A DNA stretch of 64,000 nt, taken from Dyadobacter sp. CY261. Its GTDB lineage: Bacteria; Bacteroidota; Bacteroidia; Cytophagales; Spirosomataceae. The number at the start of each line of letters is the position of its first letter. Positions within the stretch are counted from its first letter, which is position 1. Below are positions 17,064 through 23,840 of the stretch, piece after piece. The position numbers and the translations under genes are program-made. The stretch is from assembly GCF_021440085.1 (NCBI RefSeq), contig NZ_JAKCPW010000010.1, forward strand, positions 62,001 through 126,000, in the 5' to 3' direction. The notes below the pieces were generated by a model, which was not told where the DNA came from, searched no databases, and saw only the letters and a program-made list of their open reading frames with translations.

Positions 17064-17528
17064 ATGGGCTTAATATCGTTTATTAAAGGAGTTGGAGAAA
17101 AAGTATTTGGCAAGGAAGCACCCGCAGTGGCCCCTACCCCCGAAGCGGAGCCGCTCCGTGCTAGCGCATTGCTCGCGCATGTAAAATCCATCGGACTTTC
17201 CTATAACAACCTTACCGTGAAGACCGCCGGCGATACCGTCGTCCTCGAAGGTGAAGTGAACAAACAGGAAGATGCCGAAAAAATTGCCCTTGCAGTAGGT
17301 AATGTGGAAGGCGTGGAAGTCGTAGACAACCGCCTGAAAGTAGCCACTCCAGAGCCCGAAGCAACCTATCACACCGTCGAAAAAGGGGACACACTTTCCA
17401 AGATCGCCCAGGTAGTTTACGGCGACATGATGAAATACCCGGTCATCTTCGAGGCGAACAAACCGATGTTGAAGGATCCGGACCTGATCTATCCCGGCCA
17501 GGTGCTGCGCATTCCGGCGTTGAAGTAG
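17064..17528 (+). CDS. kbp: BON-LysM protein, Kbp/YgaU family
   Basis: A 154-aa soluble protein. A short amphipathic N-terminus (MGLISFIKGVGEKVFGKE) is followed by a BON domain (about 40-95, VKTAGDTVVLEGEVNKQEDAEKI) and a C-terminal LysM domain (about 105-154, YHTVEKGDTLSKIAQVVYGD ... YPGQVLRIP). Domain order and length match E. coli Kbp (YgaU), a cytoplasmic potassium-binding protein; the K+ role here is inferred from the family. I use the ATG at 17064 rather than the upstream TTG at 17037, because the family begins MGL. It stands alone, divergent from glpD, and is followed by the repeat-rich region. Confidence 0.88.
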   Translation: MGLISFIKGVGEKVFGKEAPAVAPTPEAEPLRASALLAHVKSIGLSYNNLTVKTAGDTVVLEGEVNKQEDAEKIALAVGNVEGVEVVDNRLKVATPEPEATYHTVEKGDTLSKIAQVVYGDMMKYPVIFEANKPMLKDPDLIYPGQVLRIPALK

Positions 17529-17539
17529 GATGGGCCGTA

Positions 17540-17581
17540 GACCATAGACAATGGACCATAGACAATAGACCATAGATCATG
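17540..17581 (+). repeat. GAC-heptamer array, six direct units
   Basis: Six contiguous 7-bp units: GACCATA, GACAATG, GACCATA, GACAATA, GACCATA, GATCATG. It begins 12 bp after the kbp stop. Three more loci in this window (17774, 51670, 60579) are built from units of the same form, so this is a dispersed repeat family. Coding is unlikely. Confidence 0.9.
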
Positions 17582-17594
17582 GCGTATGCCGCGA

Positions 17595-17736
17595 CGCTGT
17601 TGGTCTTGTGACCAAACAGCGGTGACCGGAGGTAACGAGGGCGGGACGCGGGAGTTAGCGAGGACGGACGCGGGGTCGTTGGTCACAAGACCAACGAAGG
17701 CGGGGGAACAAGACCAACGAAGGCGGGGGAACAACG
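17595..17736. repeat. Inverted GTTGGTC/GACCAAC repeats and a 23-bp tandem repeat
   Basis: A 17-bp inverted repeat has arms at 17599-17615 and 17679-17695 (GTTGGTCTTGTGACCAA and its exact reverse complement). The left arm also sits in a local hairpin (17595-17621, CGCTGTT/AACAGCG). From 17685 a 23-bp unit starting ACAAGACCAACGAAGG is repeated twice with a partial third copy, to 17736. Open frames across the region are short and repetitive and do not look like genes. Confidence 0.85.
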
Positions 17737-17773
17737 GCGGAGAAAGAGACCGGCGATGGCAGAAACCGAAATT

Positions 17774-17834
17774 GGCGGTCAGCGGTCGGTGGTCGGCCGT
17801 CAAAAAGACCGCTGACCGCCGACCGCTGATCTCA
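17774..17834. repeat. Palindromic GAC-heptamer array
   Basis: Four inverse heptamers (GGCGGTC, AGCGGTC, GGTGGTC, GGCCGTC), a 5-bp AAAAA spacer, then forward heptamers (GACCGCT, GACCGCC, GACCGCT, and degenerate GATCTCA). The segments 17774-17787 and 17807-17820 are perfect 14-bp reverse complements and can form a strong hairpin. It lies just beyond the rplI terminator. Confidence 0.9.
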
Positions 17835-17846
17835 TATTCGTACCAC

Positions 17847-17880
17847 AAAAAAGGACGACCTTCACGGGCCGTCCTTTTTT
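17847..17880 (-). terminator. Rho-independent terminator of rpsF-rpsR-rplI
   Basis: An A6-GGACG...CGTCC-T6 hairpin lies 18 bp downstream of the rplI stop. The stem pairs GGACG (17853-17857) with CGTCC (17870-17874), and flanking A and T runs make it usable in both directions. It closes the ribosomal protein operon. Confidence 0.8.
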
Positions 17881-17898
17881 CATGCATTATCGAAACAC

Positions 17899-18345
17899 TT
17901 AGTCTTCCGCTGCTACTACGTTCAGGGTAATTTTGTGTTTCACTTCTTTGTGAAGGTCAATCAATGCGGAGTAAGTACCGATTGATTTCACGTCATCAAC
18001 AGTGATTTTCTTACGATCGATCTCAAAACCTTTCGCTTTCAGGATGTCTGAAACCTGTGTGTTGGTAACACGTCCGAAGATACGGCCGCTTTCACCTACC
18101 ACAGTTTTGATGTCGATTGTCAGGTCGCCGATCGCTGTTGCGATATCTTCTGCGTCCTTTTTAAGCTTCTCAGCCTTGTGTGCGGCCTGGCGCACGTTTT
18201 CAGTAACGATTTTGCGGTTGGAGGCGTTTGCCAGCAATGCAAAACCCTGAGGGATCAGGTAGTTACGACCGTAACCTGCTTTCACAGTCACAATGTCGTT
18301 CTTGTAACCTACCCCAGCTATATCCGTTATAAGTATGATTTCCAT
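17899..18345 (-). CDS. rplI: 50S ribosomal protein L9
   Basis: A 148-aa L9 protein. The N-terminal domain MEIILITDIAGVGYKNDIVTVKAGYGRNYLIPQGFA is diagnostic, the long central helix (residues about 45-75) follows, and the C-terminal rRNA-binding domain ends IDLHKEVKHKITLNVVA. It is the last gene of the S6-S18-L9 operon, 20 bp after rpsR, and is followed by a clear terminator. The length is normal for L9. Confidence 0.97.
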   Translation of the reverse strand: MEIILITDIAGVGYKNDIVTVKAGYGRNYLIPQGFALLANASNRKIVTENVRQAAHKAEKLKKDAEDIATAIGDLTIDIKTVVGESGRIFGRVTNTQVSDILKAKGFEIDRKKITVDDVKSIGTYSALIDLHKEVKHKITLNVVAAED

Positions 18346-18365
18346 TTTTGTAGCTCTTTACTGTA

Positions 18366-18617
18366 TTATTTCAATTGGTCAGCAACAAACGGCAACAGTG
18401 CCAAATGACGTGCTCTTTTGATTGCCTGTGATACTTTGCGCTGATATTTCAGGCTGGTACCGGTCAAACGGCGAGGAAGAATTTTACCCTGCTCGTTTAC
18501 AAGCTTCAAAAGGAAGTCAGGATTCTTGTAATCGATGTATTTGATGCCTGCTTTTTTGAAACGGCAGTATTTTTTACGGTTAATGTTTTTTTCAACCGGT
18601 TCGTTTACTAGTGACAT
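18366..18617 (-). CDS. rpsR: 30S ribosomal protein S18
   Basis: An 83-aa basic protein. The core YIDYKNPDFLLKLVNEQGKILPRRLTGTSLKYQRKVSQAIKRARHLALLPFV is the S18 signature (IDYK, GKILPRRxTG, IKRARxxALLP). S18 binds S6 on the 30S platform, matching the neighbouring rpsF gene 3 bp upstream. The length is normal. Confidence 0.97.
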   Translation of the reverse strand: MSLVNEPVEKNINRKKYCRFKKAGIKYIDYKNPDFLLKLVNEQGKILPRRLTGTSLKYQRKVSQAIKRARHLALLPFVADQLK

Positions 18618-18620
18618 AGC

Positions 18621-19001
18621 TTATGCGTTTTCGGTTTTAGACTCAGTTGCTTCTTCTCTCTTTCTGCCTACCAGACCCTTACGTTTCTTTTCGTTGTAAG
18701 CAATCGAATGCTTATCCAGGGCGATAGTCATAAAACGCAAAACGCGCTCGTCACGACGGAATTCGGTTTCCAAAGCATCCACCACGTTTCCTTCACTTGC
18801 AGTGTATTCTACAATGTGATAGAATCCGGAGTTTTTCTTTTGGATGGGGTAGGCCAGCTTGCGCAATCCCCAATTTTCTTCATGTACAATCTGCGCACCG
18901 TTTGAGGTGATGATTGTCGTGAATTTTTCAACGGCGTCCTTTGCCTGGGCCTCAGACAAAATGGGAGTTAGAATGAACACCGTTTCATATTGCTTAGACA
19001 T
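18621..19001 (-). CDS. rpsF: 30S ribosomal protein S6
   Basis: A 126-aa protein. The N-terminus MSKQYETVFILTPILSEAQAKDAVEKF and the following NWGLRKLAYPIQKKNSGFYHIVEYTAS are typical S6, with a charged C-terminal tail (KKRKGLVGRKREEATESKTENA). It is the first gene of the S6-S18-L9 operon. In several bacteria the S6:S18 complex binds the rpsF leader and represses the operon. A leader hairpin (19032-19065) exists here, but I could not recognise the S6:S18-binding consensus in it. Confidence 0.96.
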   Translation of the reverse strand: MSKQYETVFILTPILSEAQAKDAVEKFTTIITSNGAQIVHEENWGLRKLAYPIQKKNSGFYHIVEYTASEGNVVDALETEFRRDERVLRFMTIALDKHSIAYNEKKRKGLVGRKREEATESKTENA

Positions 19002-19031
19002 ACGGTAAATGGTTAATTATGATAAGTTAAA

Positions 19032-19065
19032 ACCCTCACTTTGACATAATCATCAAAATGAGGGT
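19032..19065 (-). other. Hairpin in the rpsF leader
   Basis: ACCCTCA (19032-19038) pairs with TGAGGGT (19059-19065), extended by TTTGA/TCAAA inside, 30-60 bp upstream of the rpsF start. It may be an autoregulatory leader structure or part of a terminator for the upstream gene. It overlaps the predicted transcription start, so it might be incomplete in the mRNA. Confidence 0.45.
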
Positions 19066-19066
19066 G

Positions 19067-19097
19067 CAAAAATAGGGCTTGGAATTCAAAATTCCAA
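19067..19097 (-). promoter_or_regulatory. Promoter of the rpsF operon
   Basis: On the minus strand TTG (19095-19097), a 20-bp spacer and TATTTTTG (19067-19074) match the Bacteroidota consensus. The -33 element lies inside the terminator stem of the upstream gene. The rpsF start lies about 65 bp downstream. Confidence 0.55.
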
Positions 19098-19102
19098 GCC
19101 CT
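19074..19102 (-). terminator. Terminator of the coiled-coil protein gene
   Basis: A perfect 13-bp stem, AGGGCTTGGAATT (19074-19086) with AATTCCAAGCCCT (19090-19102), and a 3-nt loop. On the minus strand it is followed by TATTTTTGC. It lies 31 bp after the stop of the gene at 19133-20074. Confidence 0.75.
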
Positions 19103-19132
19103 TCAACGACTTAACCGAAACTTCCGGCTATA

Positions 19133-20074
19133 TTACTTCACTGTAAAATCACCCTGGCCGATCTTGAAGCCTTCACTGTACAGCTCGATCGCATATTTGC
19201 CATCTTTCATCGGAATGCCGCCACGACCATAGAAGATATCTACCGACTGACCCGTATTGGTGAAGCTAACAGTTTGTTTCGAACTGTAAATCAACTCCTT
19301 TCCATTGAATATAAACGAACCTGAACCCGTAGCCATATCCGAAAGTACCGCACCATCCGGATCGAGTATACGCAGATAAATCTCTTTTTCATTTTGCTTT
19401 GCCACTGCGTTTTCACCGAGTTTGAAGTTTACTCTCAACTTATCGATCCGTTTCGCACGGTACTTCCCGCCTTCCCGTTCCTTACCTTTCGACGAAACCG
19501 CATTCACACTCACGCTTTCCGCACGTAGTGCAGATGCCAGTGTTACTTTCTCGGAAAGCTCTTTATTTTGTGCAGAATAGGTTGTTACTGAATCCGCCAG
19601 AAGTTGTTTTTCTGATTCCAGACCAGTCACTTTCTCGCTCAACTCTTCATTTTTTGTAGTGGCGATACCCAACTCCTGTTTCAAACGAGCAATTTCACCA
19701 TCTTTTTCCGAAAGCACCGATTCGTAGTTTTTGATCTTCTTATTGTAGCTGGCTGCCGAATAGGTATTCGCATTTTTGAGTTCCTTTTTATCTTTCTCCA
19801 GTTGTGCTTTCAATGCCACCAGCGAATCGACACTTCCGCCGAGCTTCTGGATTTCGGCTATTTTAATATCAAGTTCTGTTGAAATGGAGTCCAGCTTGGT
19901 TTTAATAGAAAGCACCTCCTCGGTTTTGGCGGTGATAATTTCATCTTTGGCGAGGTTTTCCTGCTTTTCGTGATATATAAAGTAAACAAGCACCAAATTA
20001 AGCAATAGCAAAACGGCCAATGCGGCCCAAAGGAGTGTCTTTCTGTCCTGCTTTTGTTCCTGGTTGTAGTCCAT
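19133..20074 (-). CDS. Membrane-anchored coiled-coil protein, unknown function
   Basis: 313 aa. The short basic cytoplasmic N-terminus (MDYNQEQKQDRK) is followed by one TM segment (about 14-34, WAALAVLLLLNLVLVYFIY) and a long heptad-rich coiled coil (about 37-190, with repeated ELSEKVT and LKQELG-type stretches). A C-terminal globular domain (about 205-313), probably beta-rich, contains RIDKLRVNFKLGENAV and DGKYAIELYSEGFKIGQGDF. The topology suggests an inner-membrane anchored periplasmic protein. No enzyme motif is visible and I do not recognise the family. It is a single-gene unit with its own terminator. Confidence 0.85.
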   Translation of the reverse strand: MDYNQEQKQDRKTLLWAALAVLLLLNLVLVYFIYHEKQENLAKDEIITAKTEEVLSIKTKLDSISTELDIKIAEIQKLGGSVDSLVALKAQLEKDKKELKNANTYSAASYNKKIKNYESVLSEKDGEIARLKQELGIATTKNEELSEKVTGLESEKQLLADSVTTYSAQNKELSEKVTLASALRAESVSVNAVSSKGKEREGGKYRAKRIDKLRVNFKLGENAVAKQNEKEIYLRILDPDGAVLSDMATGSGSFIFNGKELIYSSKQTVSFTNTGQSVDIFYGRGGIPMKDGKYAIELYSEGFKIGQGDFTVK

Positions 20075-20214
20075 ACAGAAGGTTTAATTTTGAATTAAGT
20101 TGGTAAAAGAAGTATGTTTTTTTCAATTTTGAAATATGCGACCAGCGATTTATAGCGTCCGGTCGATAAATTCTTCAATTAAACGCTTAATTATCAATTT
20201 TTTAGTCATTCCAC

Positions 20215-20877
20215 ATGTCTTCCATAGCCGCCAGCCTGGCCCAGATAGAAAAAGGATTACGCAAAGAAACACGTCTCGTGGCGGTTACAAAAACCAAGCC
20301 ACTCATCTTGCTGATGGAAGCTTACGAGGCTGGCGCAAGGCTCTTCGGTGAAAATAAGGTCCAGGAAATGGTGACCAAATACGAGGAACTGCCGAAGGAC
20401 ATTCAATGGCACATGATCGGTCATTTGCAAACCAACAAGGTCAAATATATGGCCCCTTTCGTAAGCTTGGTGCATTCCGTGGACAGTTTCAAATTGCTGA
20501 AAGAAATCAACAAGGAAGCCCAAAAGAATAACCGCATTATCGACTGCCTTTTACAAATATATATTGCCCGAGAAGAGACGAAATTCGGCCTTTCCGAAGA
20601 AGAAGCGCTCGACATCATCACGGCCCCTGAACTTGCCACATTATCCCATATAAGAATCGTCGGGTTAATGGGGATGGCTTCCAATACAGAAGATTTAAAT
20701 GTAGTCAGAAACGAGTTCCGCGGTTTAAAAAACACTTTCGAATCCTTTAAACAACATGACAACCAGCAGGTTATGATGAAAGAACTATCGATGGGCATGA
20801 GCGGCGATTACCTTATCGCGATGGAGGAAGGCAGCACGCTCGTGCGTGTGGGAAGCGCCATTTTCGGATCACGATAA
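20215..20877 (+). CDS. YggS/PLPBP-family pyridoxal-phosphate homeostasis protein
   Basis: 220 aa, a single TIM-barrel domain like bacterial alanine racemase N-domains. The PLP lysine is in LVAVTKTKP, and LFGENKVQEM, IQWHMIGHLQTNKVKYM, MGMSGDYLIAMEEGSTLVRVGSAIFG are the conserved family blocks. The protein buffers free PLP and influences amino- and keto-acid balance. It starts MSSIAASLAQIEKGL and is convergent with the GT9 gene, overlapping its 3' end by 9 bp. In many bacteria it sits near cell-division genes; that is not the case here. Confidence 0.93.
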   Translation: MSSIAASLAQIEKGLRKETRLVAVTKTKPLILLMEAYEAGARLFGENKVQEMVTKYEELPKDIQWHMIGHLQTNKVKYMAPFVSLVHSVDSFKLLKEINKEAQKNNRIIDCLLQIYIAREETKFGLSEEEALDIITAPELATLSHIRIVGLMGMASNTEDLNVVRNEFRGLKNTFESFKQHDNQQVMMKELSMGMSGDYLIAMEEGSTLVRVGSAIFGSR

Positions 20878-22032
20878 GACCTGGGGCGCATTGTCAGCGC
20901 TCTTTTCCAGTACACTCCTCACCTGTTCACGTACAAATTCAAATGAAAGCTGTGAGCAGGGCAAACCTGCCTGTTTCACGAGTAATGCATTCTCCTGCCT
21001 GCCATACTTGCCCGAATAAGGATTGTAATTCAGGAAGTTATTGAGTGCGCCCATCAGGATAATGCCGAAAGTTCCGGTTGCATTGCCTAAATGAGAAGGC
21101 CCGCTGTCGAGTCCGATGAAGAAAGATGCGCGACGGATCACTTCCGCTGTTTCAAGAATGGATAACTGGCCGCAAAGATTGCGGTAAGCGGCCGTTTTTA
21201 TATTCAGATTACTTTCCAACCCTATTTCAACAAGCTGGTAATCATAATATTCCGCCAACCAATGCACCAACTGCTCCCAGCGTGCCGCAGGCCAGTCCTT
21301 GGGTTCGTAGTTGGAACGGCAATGCAGTACAATGTACTTTTCTGGTAATCCTAACCTATCAACTTTCTCCCTATGAGCAGGTTGCAAATACAATCGTGGC
21401 TGATCGTCGGCAGGAAAAGCCGACTTCGGCGGGATCAGGTCGCCTGTTTGCGCGAAAACTTCCAGCAGATTACCGTAGTCGAAATAATTATGCACATTGA
21501 TATCCCGCTTTAATGCGACTGGATTTTCTGTGAAAACCTGGCATTTGGGGCAATGATTATTGTTTTTGAATTGTAGTTCAACGACTTTGTCGAACACATT
21601 TCCTTCCATGAGGACGCGGCGCTCGGTTACGCAGAATTCTTTAAAGACCTCGTCTACGTGCGGGTTATGGCTGACCAGCTCGGCAAAAGCGGGTTTCGCA
21701 AACCACACAATGTGTGCATCGGGATATTGCCCGCGCATATAACGGGAGATCGGTTCGGCAGCAACAATGTCACCAAAATGCTCCGTACGAATAATTGCAA
21801 TAAGCTCCTGACCCTTTTTCAGCCCACGCTTGACGTCCCTGAAATGTGCCATTGCCTGGCGTCCTTTCCGGTGTGCTTTGAAAATGTGTGTGTATTTATG
21901 ATAGCGGTGCGTCCAGAGCTGGATGAAACGTTCTATGGTCATTGGTCGAGTCTTTTCCATGATGAGCGGCATTCCAAAATGCCCTTTCAAAGCGCGCAAG
22001 TTAATAAAATTGACCCAAAGAGTTGATCGCAC
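20869..22032 (-). CDS. Glycosyltransferase family 9 (ADP-heptose:LPS heptosyltransferase-like)
   Basis: Up to 387 aa. The GT9 N-domain motif IAIIRTEHFGDIVAAEPISRYMRG and the C-domain acceptor/donor segment FFIGLDSGPSHLGNATGTFGIILMG are visible. Members transfer heptose or related sugars to lipopolysaccharide core. A CPKC motif (HCPKCQVF) in the middle is not usual for GT9. The start is uncertain: the first 20-30 residues look poorly conserved, and ATGs at 21960 (MEKTRPM) and 21942 (MTIERFIQLW) are good alternatives. No other LPS gene is next to it. Confidence 0.85.
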   Translation of the reverse strand: MRSTLWVNFINLRALKGHFGMPLIMEKTRPMTIERFIQLWTHRYHKYTHIFKAHRKGRQAMAHFRDVKRGLKKGQELIAIIRTEHFGDIVAAEPISRYMRGQYPDAHIVWFAKPAFAELVSHNPHVDEVFKEFCVTERRVLMEGNVFDKVVELQFKNNNHCPKCQVFTENPVALKRDINVHNYFDYGNLLEVFAQTGDLIPPKSAFPADDQPRLYLQPAHREKVDRLGLPEKYIVLHCRSNYEPKDWPAARWEQLVHWLAEYYDYQLVEIGLESNLNIKTAAYRNLCGQLSILETAEVIRRASFFIGLDSGPSHLGNATGTFGIILMGALNNFLNYNPYSGKYGRQENALLVKQAGLPCSQLSFEFVREQVRSVLEKSADNAPQVLS

Positions 22033-22134
22033 CTGCGTACGGGCCTAACTTTACCACGTTGATTTGCCAGGATCCTATTGAACGGCAAACCCGATCCCAT
22101 TCAATTTAACCAATACTTAATACCGGTTCATCAT

Positions 22135-22512
22135 ATGAAATTCATGATACAGGCAGGCGGCATTCTCGGTGCATTGGCGGTTTCGCTCGGTGCATTTGGC
22201 GCACATGCATTAAAAGGAATGCTGGAAGCTTCGGGCAGGACGGAGACTTTTGAAACAGCTGTGAAATACCAGTTTTACCATGCGTTGGCGATGGTGCTTG
22301 TGGGCATTCTTATGCAACGCGCCGGCGAGGACGCGGTGAGGTTGCTCGGCTGGTCGGGCAATGCGTTCGCGATTGGCGTGATCATCTTTTCCGGCTCGCT
22401 TTACGCGATTTGTTTCACAGGCATTACCAAGTTCGGCGCGACGGCCCCCATCGGCGGTGTTGCGCTCATCGCGGGATGGATTTTACTAATTATGGCAGCG
22501 GGGAAATTTTGA
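22135..22512 (+). CDS. DUF423 family small membrane protein
   Basis: 125 aa with about four TM segments. The family pattern ILGALAVSLGAFGAHALKGML near the N-terminus, YHALAMVLVGIL in the middle and the C-terminal GITKFGATAPIGGVALIAGWILL are all visible; E. coli YgdD is a member. The function is unknown. I choose the ATG at 22135 (MKFMIQAGG) over an upstream TTG at 22078, because the family starts just before the first TM segment. It converges on rodA with 21 bp between stops. Confidence 0.88.
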   Translation: MKFMIQAGGILGALAVSLGAFGAHALKGMLEASGRTETFETAVKYQFYHALAMVLVGILMQRAGEDAVRLLGWSGNAFAIGVIIFSGSLYAICFTGITKFGATAPIGGVALIAGWILLIMAAGKF

Positions 22513-22533
22513 ATGAGTGAAAGAGTAATTTTT

Positions 22534-23817
22534 CTAACCCCTCGACAAGGTAAACGGACGTTGTGCGTCGATTTTCAGGAAAATAAAGAGAAGTACGGAA
22601 AACGACCACAACGACGATCCACCATAGCTGAAAAACGGCAACGGGATACCGATTACCGGCATCAGCCCGATGGTCATGCCGACATTGACCAGAAAGTGGA
22701 AGAAAATAATTCCCGCCACACAATAGCCATACACCCTCGCGAACCGGCTGCGCTGTCGCTCGGCAAGCACTACCAGTCTGGATATCAAGGTTACAAAGAG
22801 AAGAACCACCACAGCGGTGCCAGCAAAACCATGCTCCTCTCCTACCGTACAGAATATAAAGTCGGTACTTTGCTCGGGAACAAAGTCAAATTTGGTCTGT
22901 GTACCTTGTAAAAACCCTTTCCCGGTCATCCCGCCGGAACCGATGGCGATCTTGGACTGGATTACATTCCAACCAATGCCGCGCGGGTCGGAATCCGGGT
23001 CCAAAAGCACCATAATACGGCCACGTTGGTGTTTTTGAAGCACATTGTTCATAAAGAAATCGACCCCGAACACAATCCCGATCATTCCGATCGCAATGAT
23101 AATTGTTGCCCACAATCCGCCACGGCGACGCGTCATCACCGGCATGAGCCATACAACCAGCCCTGCGATCACGATGATGGCCCCGGCAATGTACCATTTG
23201 ACAAACAATAATGTAATAATCAGTAACGCCGCACCGATGATCCCGATCGCCGGAATAAAACCGGGCATTCCTTCCCGGTAAAGCACGATTGCAAACGACG
23301 CGAAAACCAGCATTGAACCAGTTTCATTTGATAAAAGGATCAGAAATGCAGGCAATGCGATGATCCCCATGATGGGGTAATAATCTTTTAATTTCCGGTT
23401 CAGACTGATCGCCGGGTCGCTGAGGTATTTAGAAATTGCCAGACTGATCGCCAGCTTCGAAAACTCCGCTGGTTGCAGGGAAAAACCACCCAATTTGATC
23501 CAGGAGCGCGATCCATTGATGTTAGAACCCGCAAAGAGCACAACCACCAGCAGGAATATCACGACGGCGTAAATAACAAAAGAGAATGTCTCGTAAAATT
23601 TGTAGTCGATCACGAGAATACAAATGATAAGCAATGCGGCGGTTCCGATCCACATCAACTGCTTCCCGGCATTGTTCGAGAGGTCGAACATGCTCGTATG
23701 TGCCTCCGGATTGTAAACCGCAGCATAGATGTTTAACCAGCCGATGACGAGGCAAGCGATGTAAATCAACACCACCAGCCAGTCTACGTTCTTGGTAATC
23801 GGCTTGCTTTCAGGCAT
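22534..23817 (-). CDS. rodA: Peptidoglycan glycosyltransferase RodA (SEDS family)
   Basis: 427 aa, about ten TM segments. SEDS signatures include NGSRSWIKLGGFSLQPAEFSKLA, GIGWNVIQSKIAIGSGGMTGKGF, and KFDFVPEQSTDFIF followed by EEHGF, with PLPFFSYGGSS at the end. RodA polymerises lipid II during lateral wall growth together with the class B PBP encoded immediately upstream (23 bp away), so the two form the elongasome pair. There is an extended hydrophobic segment of about 75 residues between VLYREGMPGF and the GIGWN block, as in many Bacteroidota RodA proteins. Confidence 0.95.
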   Translation of the reverse strand: MPESKPITKNVDWLVVLIYIACLVIGWLNIYAAVYNPEAHTSMFDLSNNAGKQLMWIGTAALLIICILVIDYKFYETFSFVIYAVVIFLLVVVLFAGSNINGSRSWIKLGGFSLQPAEFSKLAISLAISKYLSDPAISLNRKLKDYYPIMGIIALPAFLILLSNETGSMLVFASFAIVLYREGMPGFIPAIGIIGAALLIITLLFVKWYIAGAIIVIAGLVVWLMPVMTRRRGGLWATIIIAIGMIGIVFGVDFFMNNVLQKHQRGRIMVLLDPDSDPRGIGWNVIQSKIAIGSGGMTGKGFLQGTQTKFDFVPEQSTDFIFCTVGEEHGFAGTAVVVLLFVTLISRLVVLAERQRSRFARVYGYCVAGIIFFHFLVNVGMTIGLMPVIGIPLPFFSYGGSSLWSFSVLLFIFLKIDAQRPFTLSRG

Positions 23818-23840
23818 TTCAGTATTTGTTTGTAAGTTTC

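Noticed and set aside
17540..17581. CRISPR array or REP elements
   Set aside because: 7-bp contiguous units without unique spacers; units vary at four of seven positions, unlike REP.
17586..17930. Open frames across the kbp-rplI intergenic region
   Set aside because: The sequence is made of heptamer, 17-bp and 23-bp repeats; the predicted proteins are repetitive and unlike anything known.
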